Source of the DNA: Methylacidiphilum caldifontis
GTDB taxonomy: Bacteria > Verrucomicrobiota > Verrucomicrobiia > Methylacidiphilales > CAMAQI01
Reading direction: 5' to 3'
Length of the DNA stretch: 21,687 nt
NCBI GenBank assembly: GCA_945860255.1
Contig: CAMAQI010000021.1
Span: 1-21,687, forward strand
Shown here: in pieces, positions 14,422 through 20,935 of the stretch
Numbering within the stretch: the stretch's first letter is position 1
Layout: every line of letters begins with the position of its first letter
Notes under the pieces: model-generated
The model's input: only the letters and a program-made list of their open reading frames with translations
Database searches by the model: none
Told to the model about the DNA's origin: nothing
Translations under genes and position numbers: made by a program

Positions 14422-14490
14422 AGCCTAATAGCTTGTAGCTGTTGGCTTGTAGCCTTTTGCTAATAGCGACCTGCTACCAGCTTCTAGCTT
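14421..14490. repeat. hairpin-type repeat R6 overlapping coding sequence
   Basis: TAG-rich words (AGCCTAATAGCTTGTAGC, GCTAATAGCGACC, GCTTCTAGC) of the same vocabulary as the large arrays, here without a clear small hairpin. It encodes the last 20 residues of the GT2 at 14425 and touches the start codon of the next gene. Confidence 0.65.
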
Positions 14491-15306
14491 TTGAGTTATT
14501 CTCTTCCAAATAGATCTTTTTAACCTCAACGGTCTCTCTACAATTTTTCCGTAGAAGCTCTCTCTATTTGCTCGCAAATAGTCGACCTCACCCGCCGCCA
14601 ATCGATCAAAGTATGGCTCCAATAATTGAAACATGGCCTCCGAAACGTTTCCTTTACGAAATCGCTGCCAATAAGATTCATGTCCGCTTCGATGAAAATA
14701 GAAACCCTCTTCATCACTGGCCAATCGTTCCCCAAGGGCAGCAACTCTGAGTCCAAAGCCCGTGGTATCCAATGCCCCCGCAAACTCAGGATAACCTCCC
14801 ACCTTCTCCCAAAGTGATTTTTTAAATAAATAATTACCACTGGCCCCTGGAATATCCCACCGTGATAGATATCCCTCAAAAGGGTTTTTAGACTCCGTAT
14901 AAAATCGTTCTCCAATGGAAACTTGAGGATTATCCTGAAATAAAATTGCTTTCTTAAAAAATGCCCCACCACTTTTTCGCTCTCCGACCACTTTTTTAAG
15001 ATTTGAAACAGAATTAACGGCAAGAATATTATCTGAATCTAGACAGAAAATCCATTCATGCCGCGCCATCTGAACTGCCGAATTTCTCGCCGCTCCTCCC
15101 CCACGATTACGCTCATGATACTGATATCGAATTGATTGATGTCGACTCAAATACTCTTCAATCACAGATCTTGTTCCATCTGAGGAACCATCATCAACGC
15201 ATATCAGTTCATCCCCCTCTACAAGATTGCCTTGCAGAATGGAATCAATCGCTGTCCCTAACGTTAACTCACAATTATAACAGGGAACGATATAGGAAAT
15301 ATTCAT
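14425..15306 (-). CDS. GT2 family glycosyltransferase with repeat-encoded tail
   Basis: A 293-residue GT-A enzyme: NISYIVPCYNCELTLGTAID, LICVDDGSSDGTRSVI, NRGGGAARNSAV and FCLDSDN (DSD at about 90-92). A later DIPGASGNYLFKKSLWEKVG and ALDTTGFGLRVAA form the acceptor half. I chose ATG 15306; an alternative frame start at 15360 adds 18 residues with no match to GT2 enzymes and lies outside the domain. The last 20 residues (ending KGYKPTATSY) are translated from a repeat of the TAG-rich family (R6), so the native C-terminus has been replaced or extended. Confidence 0.88.
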   Translation of the reverse strand: MNISYIVPCYNCELTLGTAIDSILQGNLVEGDELICVDDGSSDGTRSVIEEYLSRHQSIRYQYHERNRGGGAARNSAVQMARHEWIFCLDSDNILAVNSVSNLKKVVGERKSGGAFFKKAILFQDNPQVSIGERFYTESKNPFEGYLSRWDIPGASGNYLFKKSLWEKVGGYPEFAGALDTTGFGLRVAALGERLASDEEGFYFHRSGHESYWQRFRKGNVSEAMFQLLEPYFDRLAAGEVDYLRANRESFYGKIVERPLRLKRSIWKRITQKLEAGSRSLLAKGYKPTATSY

Positions 15307-15378
15307 TAAATGATTTTGTTCTAGATTGTATTCGAAATTATAAATCTTTGAGGTGACCAAAATAATAAGGAGAGCACC

Positions 15379-15420
15379 GCCCGATAGCTGAATAGCTGGT
15401 TAGCCTGTTAGCTAAATCAG
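15379..15420. repeat. hairpin-type repeat R7 (fragment)
   Basis: A short stretch CCGATAGCTGAATAGC and GGTTAGCCTGTTAGC with the vocabulary of the large arrays and no internal hairpin. It lies between the VapC gene at 15531 and the GT2 at 14425. Confidence 0.6.
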
Positions 15421-15472
15421 CAGATACCCATGTCGCTGAAACGATTAAGTTTTGAAAAGTATAATTTACAGT

Positions 15473-15505
15473 ATCCGCGTTCATCTGTGTCCATCCGTGG
15501 TTAAA
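15473..15505. repeat. solo iteron repeat near VapC
   Basis: Three 10-base units, ATCCGCGTTC, ATCTGTGTCC, ATCCGTGGTT, ending GGTTAAA as at E2. No matching left arm is seen, so it looks like a single end of an element. It lies 26 bases beyond the toxin stop codon. Confidence 0.65.
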
Positions 15506-15530
15506 CTGATCTCTTTTGGTTGAAGCTTTG

Positions 15531-15932
15531 CTATTTCAACAACTCAAAAAACCTGTGTCTTGAAGCTTTCTTATCAAAGGTGAAGACTTTTTGACATTGA
15601 TTGGCCTGTGCGACATGCGCAATCAATAGATCCGCAAGATCACATGAGGATAATTTTGCCTCATCAAAAAAAGGAGTGAGGATCTCGTCCGATTCACAAA
15701 TAATAAAGGCTATCTCCATGAGATCTCCGAGTGCGCTTAAAATCTCGGTTCGTTCATACTGGTACGCGCTTTCCAGAACCCAGATTGTCTCCAGTATCAC
15801 AAGAAGAGAGAGATACGCTTTCTCACGATTCTTTTCTAATTTTTTGAAAAGAGTATAAACTTTTTGCGCTTGGTCAGCATCATCTCGCACAAGAAATCGA
15901 ACCACCACGTTCGTGTCTAAACCCCAAATCAT
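15531..15932 (-). CDS. vapC: VapC ribonuclease toxin (TA4)
   Basis: A 133-residue PIN-domain toxin. Features: WGLDTNVVVRFLVRDD (Asp6 and downstream Asps), SLLVILETIWVLES (Glu), SSCDLADLLIAHVAQ (Asp) and KVFTFDKKASRHRFF (Asp). This is the common AbrB-partnered VapC type. The start overlaps the antitoxin stop by 4 bases (ATGA), typical of translational coupling. It stands between a hairpin fragment and the methyltransferase gene, away from other PIN modules. Confidence 0.9.
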   Translation of the reverse strand: MIWGLDTNVVVRFLVRDDADQAQKVYTLFKKLEKNREKAYLSLLVILETIWVLESAYQYERTEILSALGDLMEIAFIICESDEILTPFFDEAKLSSCDLADLLIAHVAQANQCQKVFTFDKKASRHRFFELLK

Positions 15933-16171
15933 AATGACTTCATCCGAGCTTTAATCGACTCCTTCATCTCACCTATCGTTTTAGCCTTCTGACCCTTTCG
16001 ATAAAGCCTTCCGAAAACTTGATCGACTGATTTCGTCATCGGCCTCAACGTCATTTCATCGTCTCGATTCAAGACAAATCCAACCTTGTCCCCTGAATGA
16101 AGCCGAAGCATTTCCCGGACCTCTTTCGGAATCGTCAACTGCCCCTTACTTGTGATTGTTGCTGTTGTCAT
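15929..16171 (-). CDS. vapB: AbrB/SpoVT-type antitoxin VapB (TA4)
   Basis: An 80-residue protein starting MTTATITSKGQLTIPKEVRE, the swapped-hairpin AbrB DNA-binding fold (strand, SKGQLTIPKEVR, then LRLHSGDKVGFVL). The rest (RPMTKSVDQVFGRLYRKGQK) would bind VapC. It has the only strong Shine-Dalgarno sequence among the antitoxins, AAGGA six bases before the ATG, so unlike TA1, TA5 and TA6 its message has a leader. It probably autoregulates through the upstream region at 16172-16262. Confidence 0.9.
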   Translation of the reverse strand: MTTATITSKGQLTIPKEVREMLRLHSGDKVGFVLNRDDEMTLRPMTKSVDQVFGRLYRKGQKAKTIGEMKESIKARMKSL

Positions 16172-16262
16172 ATTAATTCCTTACTTTTAAATTTTCCCTT
16201 ACTTTATTATAAAAAATATTGTCGTAAAGAAATTCTTTCTAACATAAATCGGTCAATGACCG
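16172..16262 (-). promoter_or_regulatory. leader and putative promoter of TA4
   Basis: Contains a TATAAT (minus strand, 16211-16206) without a good -35, two AGTAAGG direct repeats and a perfect palindrome CGGTCA-A-TGACCG at 16250-16262 that could be an operator. The 16263-16372 stretch beyond it is AT-rich with no further feature that I can see. Confidence 0.4.
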
Positions 16263-16372
16263 AAACCTAGGATTACTGCTTAATGAAAACATCTCTTGCC
16301 CTTTTTAATCTCATCGAATTCCGATTTATGAATTTTAAAAATACAGTTTTCTTTGTTTTTTTGAATTTCAAC

Positions 16373-16405
16373 AATCCGTGCGATCCGCGATATCCGTGGT
16401 TAAAA
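16373..16405. repeat. solo CACGGAT-type iteron repeat
   Basis: Three 9-base units, ATCCGTGCG, ATCCGCGAT, ATCCGTGGT, ending GTGGTTAAAA, in the same orientation as the right arm of E2. The left arm is absent. Confidence 0.7.
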
Positions 16406-16448
16406 TGGTTCCTTTTGTCTGATATTGGCGGTTCAACCCGCTTTTAAA

Positions 16449-16484
16449 CTTAATCTGCGTTCATCTGCGAAATCTGCGGATTCC
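16449..16484. repeat. solo CGCAGAT-type iteron repeat
   Basis: Three units, ATCTGCGTTC, ATCTGCGAA, ATCTGCGGA, the same sub-family as E4. It lies directly after the stop codon of the methyltransferase gene at 16491 and in the same orientation as the solo repeat at 16373, with 43 bases between them. Confidence 0.7.
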
Positions 16485-16490
16485 ATCCGC

Positions 16491-17489
16491 CTATCTTCTC
16501 GTTCCAAACAGATAGTAATGCCCGGGAATATGCTCGATCGAAAGGAGCACCCAATCATACTCTGGATGCCCCTTTTGATAGTCATTAAAATAATCGACAT
16601 TGGCTAAATCTTCAAAATGGGATTGAAAGGCAATCAAGATCGATTTTACCCCCTCCACCGCCTTGAGCATCGGCTCTCGGATCACAAAAGGAGCCTCACT
16701 CAATGACCAGGTCGCCATAAATAGTGAATCCGTAAGATCCACTTTTTTCATGGCCTCCGCCAAATCACTCCACTCGGATACCGTGCACTGATGGCACTCC
16801 TCACAACTCCATTGATCGAGATCCCCGTGAGACATCTCAAGGCCCTCTAAGTAAAAATGCTGTAGTGCCGAAAACTCTGGAAAATCGAAAATCAAATATC
16901 GCCCCTGATATCCAAGTTTATTCATCAGCCGTGGCATATTCCCATAGCCACCGCCGAATTCGATAAATGTGGAATGATCTGAAAATTTTACCCCCGTCAT
17001 TTCCTCAAATAGTGCCAAATGATAGGCATGGTGAATTCGTGTCCCGCTACTCTTCGGATAGCACCAATAAGGATGGGGATGCCCCCAAGCATCCTCTTCG
17101 ATTCCGAACTCCCAACGACTCTTCCAATCTTGTCGTGAACGAAGATATCCAAGTTCCTTATAGCCATAGGGAGAATCCGGAACCGAAATCGATTTAATGA
17201 TACTACGACAACGCAAGAACGTCCTTGGATCATTTTCTAAAATATAATCGCGCATTTCCCTCTTAAATCGATTCCACATCCGATCAGCATCGGTCGCAAG
17301 GAATTGATCCTCAGGAATTTGAAATCCACGGACGATTGTACGAAAATCTTCTACTTTCTGTTTTTCTGCAATGGAAGGCGCAGGCAACTCTCGATCCCAT
17401 AAAGCTGAGATCTTCATTCGCATACGCTTCAAGAAATAATCGCGCTGCGAGCGAAGCTGTTGCTTTAATTTTCGAATTTTCTTTTTCAT
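16491..17489 (-). CDS. putative sugar O-methyltransferase (NanM-like family)
   Basis: A 332-residue protein with a SAM-binding glycine motif FIEFGGGYGNMPRLMNKLGY (175-194) followed by RYLIFDFPEFSALQHFYLEG, the pattern of the putative sugar O-methyltransferase family found in glycan clusters. Residues 1-35 form a strongly basic segment (KKKIRKLKQQLRSQRDYF), perhaps membrane-associating. It probably methylates a hydroxyl of an O-unit sugar. The start is 6 bases from the GGTGG end of a CACGAAT-type repeat, and the stop abuts a CGCAGAT-type repeat. A true substrate cannot be read from sequence. Confidence 0.75.
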   Translation of the reverse strand: MKKKIRKLKQQLRSQRDYFLKRMRMKISALWDRELPAPSIAEKQKVEDFRTIVRGFQIPEDQFLATDADRMWNRFKREMRDYILENDPRTFLRCRSIIKSISVPDSPYGYKELGYLRSRQDWKSRWEFGIEEDAWGHPHPYWCYPKSSGTRIHHAYHLALFEEMTGVKFSDHSTFIEFGGGYGNMPRLMNKLGYQGRYLIFDFPEFSALQHFYLEGLEMSHGDLDQWSCEECHQCTVSEWSDLAEAMKKVDLTDSLFMATWSLSEAPFVIREPMLKAVEGVKSILIAFQSHFEDLANVDYFNDYQKGHPEYDWVLLSIEHIPGHYYLFGTRR

Positions 17490-17493
17490 AAGG

Positions 17494-17526
17494 AACCACC
17501 AATGAACACAAATTTACACGAATGGG
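17494..17526. repeat. CACGAAT tandem iteron repeat
   Basis: Three 10-base units (ACCAATGAAC, ACAAATTTAC, ACGAATGGGG) upstream of the methyltransferase start. It runs into GGGGAAGCTCAATAGC of array R8. Confidence 0.8.
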
Positions 17527-17773
17527 GAAGCTCAATAGCTGGATAGCCTGTTAGGCTGTGCAGTCGCCGAAGCGACTTGGACTGATGGGCTAATTAGCTA
17601 TTGGGTTTAAGATTTAGAATCTACCTATTAGCCCAAAGTCGCTCAGCGACTGTACAGTCCATCCGCCCATTAGCCCGTTCTGTACCCATCAGCCCAAATC
17701 CCGCAGGGATGCACAGCCCATTAGCCGCCCGCTACATGCTAACCCGCTATTTGGCTATCGAAGTACCGAGCTA
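17522..17773. repeat. hairpin-repeat array R8
   Basis: The most complete array. In order: the GGGGAAGCTCAATAGC junction; AGTCGC/GCGACT with loop CGAA (17562-17577); TGGACTGATGGGCTAATTAG; a centre GGGTTTAAGATTTAGAATC; AAGTCGC/GCGACT with loop TCA (17636-17651); GTACAGTCCATCCGCCCATTAG; ATCCC/GGGAT with loop GCA (17698-17710); then TGCACAGCCCATTAG. The two halves form an imperfect inverted repeat around the centre. It ends at the TAG stop of the toxin at 17771. Confidence 0.9.
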
Positions 17774-18202
17774 TCCCTCAAGAGGATTCCACACCTTCTC
17801 AAAACCGATATTTTGAAAGTCCTTCGTATTCACTGTTGCAAAGCTTTTTACCCCATGATGCTTAAGAGTCAAAGCGAGTCGAACATCAAACAATCGTCTT
17901 CTCGGAAAATGAGGCTCCCCAGATATACCCCAAATCTCTCCCATGAGATTTCCAGGATAATCAATCAAGCTCCATTGCGGATGTGACCTCAATCGCTGAA
18001 TCAAATCTAATCCCTCCACTGCATTCAAAGGACTCCGACAAACACTCGGATTACGAACAAGCTGATAAACCTCCATCAAGACCAACTCACAAACAGCAAC
18101 TCTCTCTTTTTTGAATCCCATAAGAAACTGTTTTGCCCCTTCATGATTTACATGAGTGGGCTCCAAGGAGGGAAAAAGTATATTCGTATCAAATGAGACC
18201 AT
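17771..18202 (-). CDS. vapC: PIN-domain toxin, VapC-like (TA5)
   Basis: A 143-residue paralogue of the TA1 toxin: VSFDTNILFPSLEP, CELVLMEVYQLVRNP, RRRLFDVRLALTL and SFATVNTKDFQNIGF carry the PIN acidic set, and it ends NPLEG. I chose ATG 18202, which has GAGGGA nine bases upstream, over an ATG at 18211 that overlaps the antitoxin stop. It follows its RHH antitoxin with 1 base between. Its downstream neighbour arrangement (array, CACGAAT repeat, sugar gene) duplicates that of TA1. Confidence 0.85.
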   Translation of the reverse strand: MVSFDTNILFPSLEPTHVNHEGAKQFLMGFKKERVAVCELVLMEVYQLVRNPSVCRSPLNAVEGLDLIQRLRSHPQWSLIDYPGNLMGEIWGISGEPHFPRRRLFDVRLALTLKHHGVKSFATVNTKDFQNIGFEKVWNPLEG

Positions 18203-18203
18203 T

Positions 18204-18449
18204 TTAATCATTCCCTCGTTGATTCAATTTCTCCCGCCAATCAGGATCTTGAAAGGGATCTTCCTTCAGGGAAAGAGAAAGCCGAGGTAACTCCCAAACT
18301 TTACCTTCCTTTTCACGTTCAGGATAAGAAGGAATAATCCGCTCAATTCCCCGTCGAACAACCTCCGCAAGACTCATTTCATATTGATCCGCAATCCTCT
18401 TAGCCTCTTTATAAAGGTAATCTGGCATTTGAACCTGTGTTTTCATCAT
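18204..18449 (-). CDS. vapB: ribbon-helix-helix antitoxin of TA5
   Basis: An 81-residue antitoxin beginning MMKTQVQMPDYLYKEAKRIA with the RHH pattern (KTQVQMP strand; helices YLYKEAKRIADQY and SLAEVVRRGIERII). It is clearly homologous to the TA1 antitoxin, MIKTQIQLPDQMYYALKRVA. I chose ATG 18449 by this alignment; a TTG at 18464 adds five residues and would lie upstream of the predicted transcript start. Its own promoter lies 6 bases upstream. Confidence 0.85.
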   Translation of the reverse strand: MMKTQVQMPDYLYKEAKRIADQYEMSLAEVVRRGIERIIPSYPEREKEGKVWELPRLSLSLKEDPFQDPDWREKLNQRGND

Positions 18450-18455
18450 AATATC

Positions 18456-18484
18456 AATATACAATGGTTGCTATTTGATGTCAA
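18456..18484 (-). promoter_or_regulatory. sigma70-type promoter of TA5
   Basis: On the minus strand: TTGACA (18484-18479), a 17-base spacer, TATATT (18461-18456), then 6 bases to the ATG at 18449. It is nearly identical in geometry to the TA1 promoter. The message should be leaderless. Confidence 0.7.
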
Positions 18485-18486
18485 TC

Positions 18487-18848
18487 TCGGCGGTAAAGTT
18501 GCTGCGCAACTTGGGCTGATGGACTAATCGGCTGTAAGGCTATTAGGAAGATCCAATTTCAAACCTAACAGTCTAACAGCCCATTAGTCCACTAGCCGAT
18601 AGCTTATAGCTACCTGCCACCAGCTAACAGCCATTAGCCTCATCGCCCATCAGCCCAAAGTCGCTCAGCGACTGTACAGTCCATCCGCCCATTAGCACGT
18701 TCTGTACCCATCAGTCAAAATCCCGTAGAGATGCACAGCCCATTAGTCCAATAGCCGATAGCTTTTAGCCACTAGCTCCTAGCTATCTGCTGCCGCTACC
18801 CGCTACATGCTACCCGCTACATGCTAACCAGCTATTTAGCTACCAGAC
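18487..18848. repeat. hairpin-repeat array R9
   Basis: The longest gene-free stretch. In order: AAGTTGC/GCAACTT with loop TGC (18496-18512); GGGCTGATGGACTAATCG; a GGCTGTAAGGCTATTAGG plus GAAGATC block shared with R1; CAAACCTAACAGTC; several TAG-rich words; AAGTCGC/GCGACT near 18659-18674 with CTGTACAGTCC; and a decayed ATCCCGTAGAGAT near 18719-18732. It ends with repeats of CCGCTACATGCTAACC. No ORF or RNA gene is seen. Confidence 0.88.
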
Positions 18849-18870
18849 TATTGAGCCACTCTGCACAAAC

Positions 18871-19311
18871 CTAGATGGGAAGAAACACATCCATGCCAGC
18901 CTGTTTCGCTAATGCAGCCTGTCGCTTGTCCCCTGTGATGAATTTTTGAGCCTGTATTTGCCGAGCACACGCAACATGCAAGGAATCCAAAGTTCGACAG
19001 CCCAAAGACGCGGAGTGACTCAATGAAAAATTTCTTGTCTCCTGCCAAGCCGCTTCCCAATCAATCGCCTGCCTTCTCAAAACCAAATTTGCCAAGTCCT
19101 CTTCGATATCCGCAATCGCTCTCTTCGATTGAAAATCGGAACATTCCCCACGAAAGACTTTTAACATCAGTGCGCTCGTACATTCGGAAAGGTGGAGGGA
19201 AGTGAACAATATTGCGGATCCCTCCTGAACCACCATTTGCTGAATTCGATCGGACTCAGATTCCCATGTGTAAAGCTTAAGAATGACGGAAGTGTCGTAA
19301 TAAGCGATCAT
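18871..19311 (-). CDS. vapC: PIN-domain toxin, VapC-like (TA6)
   Basis: A 146-residue PIN-domain toxin: IAYYDTSVILKLYTWE (Asp6), SLHLSECTSALMLKV (Glu), CRTLDSLHVACARQ (Asp) and KFITGDKRQAALAKQAGM (Asp). All four acidic positions are present. It starts at an ATGA overlap with its Phd-type antitoxin. It is unrelated in detail to TA1 and TA5. It would act as a ribonuclease on translation-associated RNA when the antitoxin is lost. Confidence 0.88.
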   Translation of the reverse strand: MIAYYDTSVILKLYTWESESDRIQQMVVQEGSAILFTSLHLSECTSALMLKVFRGECSDFQSKRAIADIEEDLANLVLRRQAIDWEAAWQETRNFSLSHSASLGCRTLDSLHVACARQIQAQKFITGDKRQAALAKQAGMDVFLPI

Positions 19312-19550
19312 CGCTCTTCTCTTCCCTCATTTAAAAGTTGATCCGTTGAACTCCCCTTCCACCCCTCTCCCCATGTCCTCTTTCCTCGGGCTAAAAAGTC
19401 AGGAAACTGTATCTGATCCAAAGTTGGAGGAGGACTGATTTTTGCCACCACTTCCTTCCTTCGGGTGATTAAAATCTCCTCACCCAATTCAACCTCCCTT
19501 AAAAGACGGCTGAGGTTATGCTGCGCTTGCATAATCGAATAACTTTTCAT
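19308..19550 (-). CDS. Phd/YefM-type antitoxin (TA6)
   Basis: An 80-residue antitoxin: MKSYSIMQAQHNLSRLLREV, GEEILITRRKEVVAKISPPP, then a tail (FLARGKRTWGEGWKGSST) of the kind that binds PIN toxins. The N-terminal region is the Phd DNA-binding fold. It overlaps its toxin by 4 bases. Two direct repeats of AACGCATAAAA upstream overlap the -10 region and are a likely operator. Confidence 0.85.
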   Translation of the reverse strand: MKSYSIMQAQHNLSRLLREVELGEEILITRRKEVVAKISPPPTLDQIQFPDFLARGKRTWGEGWKGSSTDQLLNEGREER

Positions 19551-19587
19551 AACGCATAAAAATAACGCATAAAATAAGCTTTGTCAA
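19551..19587 (-). promoter_or_regulatory. promoter and direct-repeat operator of TA6
   Basis: On the minus strand: TTGACA (19587-19582), 17 bases, TATTTT (19564-19559), then 8 bases to the ATG. Two copies of ATGCGTTAT (from the plus-strand AACGCATAAAA at 19551 and 19564) cover the region between the -10 box and the start codon. This suggests autorepression and a leaderless or near-leaderless message. Confidence 0.65.
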
Positions 19588-19590
19588 ATT

Positions 19591-19835
19591 CGCTCAATAG
19601 CCTGTTAGCAGGATAGCCTAATAGACTGTTAGGCTGTTCAGTCGCCAGCGACTTTAGGCTGTGAGGCTATTAGGCTAATTGGCTGTTGGGTTTAAATCTA
19701 CCCATCAGCCCAAATTCCGTAGGAATGTACAGCCCATTAGTCGATTAGCCAAGCCTCCTGCTTCTCGCTATTTAGCTATCCGCCTTACAGCCTTACAGTC
19801 TATTAGCCTAAAGTCGCTTTGCGACTGTATAGCCC
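19591..19835. repeat. hairpin-repeat array R10
   Basis: Contains AGTCGC/GCGACT with loop CA near 19640; the centre GGGTTTAAATCTACCC (19688-19703), itself an imperfect inverted repeat; ATTCC/GGAAT with loop GTA (19714-19726); and AAGTCGC/GCGACT with loop TTT near 19811. The last module lies inside the epimerase coding sequence. Confidence 0.88.
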
Positions 19836-20864
19836 ACTCTCCACAATCTCTCCAAAAATATCATCGAGCGACTTCATAATTCCCCATTGAGGATAATGCT
19901 CCTTCATTTTCCGAAGATCACTGTAATAACAGATGTGATCTCCCGCTCTATTTTGATCCAGATACCGATAAATCTGTTTCTTTCCCGTCAATTTCTCGAC
20001 TCGATCAAAGGCTTCAAGCATCGAAACCGAATTCTCTTTTCCACCCCCAATATTGTAAACCTCGCCATATCGGGGCTTTTCTATAAAGGCATGAATAAAT
20101 TTAGCAACATCCAGCGAATGAATATTATCCCTGACCTGCTTGCCTTTATATCCAAAAACGGTGTACTCCTTTTGCTCCAAATTGCATTTAATCAGATAGC
20201 TCAAAAATCCATGCAGCTCGACCCCTGAATGATTCGGCCCCGTTAAGCATCCACCACGCAAACAGCAGGAAGGAATTCCAAAGTATCGCCCATACTCCTG
20301 AACCATCACATCCGCCGCCACTTTCGATGCCCCAAAAAGCGAATGTTTCGACTGATCGATTGAGAATGTTTCTGGGATGCCATTTTCGTATTCAGTATCA
20401 TCATAATCCCAACGACTCTCTTTTTCGATGAGTCGGATCTGATTCGGACGATCCCCATAAACTTTATTAGTGGAAAGATGAACAAAAGGCGCCTCAGGAG
20501 AAAATTGACGGCATCCCTCTAAAAGATTGAGTGTTCCTACCGCATTGGTATCGAAATCATCAAAGGGAATTGCCGCCGCACGATCATGGGACGGTTGTGC
20601 CGCAGTATGTACAATCGCATCCGGTCGAATCTCCTTTAATAAATCTAAGATTCCTTTTCGATCCCTAATGTCCACTTCATGATGAGAAAAAGAGCAAAGA
20701 GTTTTTTGAAGACGCTCCTGATTCCATCGGGTATTACCCCCAGGCCCAAAAAAGACCTCCCGCTGATTATTATCCAGACCGTGAACCTCCCATCCTAATG
20801 AATCAAAATAGGTTGAAACTTCAGATCCGATGAGGCCAGATGAACCTGTAACGAGTAATTTCAT
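19803..20864 (-). CDS. extended SDR epimerase, CDP-paratose 2-epimerase-like
   Basis: A 353-residue extended SDR. It has the NAD loop TGSSGLIG (G7, G10, G13), VHTAAQPSHDRAA, LSTNKVYGD (131-138) and LRGGCLTGPNHSGVELHGFL, with GKQVRDNIHSLDVAKFIHAF. The STNKVYGD motif and overall order match RfbE-type CDP-paratose 2-epimerases. The usual YxxxK site reads F177-G-A-S-K181 (HSLFGASK), so the catalytic Tyr appears to be Phe. This may be a family feature; I could not check. The substrate is likely an NDP-hexose or dideoxyhexose. The last ten residues (GLYSRKATLG) are encoded by a hairpin-repeat module of R10. It is not certain that it belongs to the rfbFGH pathway. Confidence 0.8.
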   Translation of the reverse strand: MKLLVTGSSGLIGSEVSTYFDSLGWEVHGLDNNQREVFFGPGGNTRWNQERLQKTLCSFSHHEVDIRDRKGILDLLKEIRPDAIVHTAAQPSHDRAAAIPFDDFDTNAVGTLNLLEGCRQFSPEAPFVHLSTNKVYGDRPNQIRLIEKESRWDYDDTEYENGIPETFSIDQSKHSLFGASKVAADVMVQEYGRYFGIPSCCLRGGCLTGPNHSGVELHGFLSYLIKCNLEQKEYTVFGYKGKQVRDNIHSLDVAKFIHAFIEKPRYGEVYNIGGGKENSVSMLEAFDRVEKLTGKKQIYRYLDQNRAGDHICYYSDLRKMKEHYPQWGIMKSLDDIFGEIVESGLYSRKATLG

Positions 20865-20872
20865 AGTTTTAG

Positions 20873-20935
20873 CTTAATAGCGGGCTCGCTGAATAGCTCA
20901 AGAGCAGGATAGCCTCATCGCCCAATAGCCCGTTA
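20873..20935. repeat. hairpin-type repeat R11 (short)
   Basis: TAG-rich words (AGCTTAATAGCGGGC, GAATAGCTCAAGAGC, GATAGCCTCATCGCCC) without a perfect small hairpin, filling the gap between the epimerase start and the end of the HicA gene. Confidence 0.7.

Noticed and set aside
15307..15360. 18-residue N-terminal extension of the GT2 at 14425
   Set aside because: The extension (TSKIYNFEYNLEQNHL) precedes the first GT2 strand and the internal ATG 15306 fits the family start.
10357..19550. Integron cassette array (many TA modules plus repeats)
   Set aside because: No integrase, and the repeats lack the attC-type core sites; genes are long operon-like sugar genes in one orientation.
19803..20864. 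Firm assignment as tyvelose epimerase RfbE
   Set aside because: The family match is general and the active-site Tyr is absent; distance from rfbFGH leaves the substrate open.
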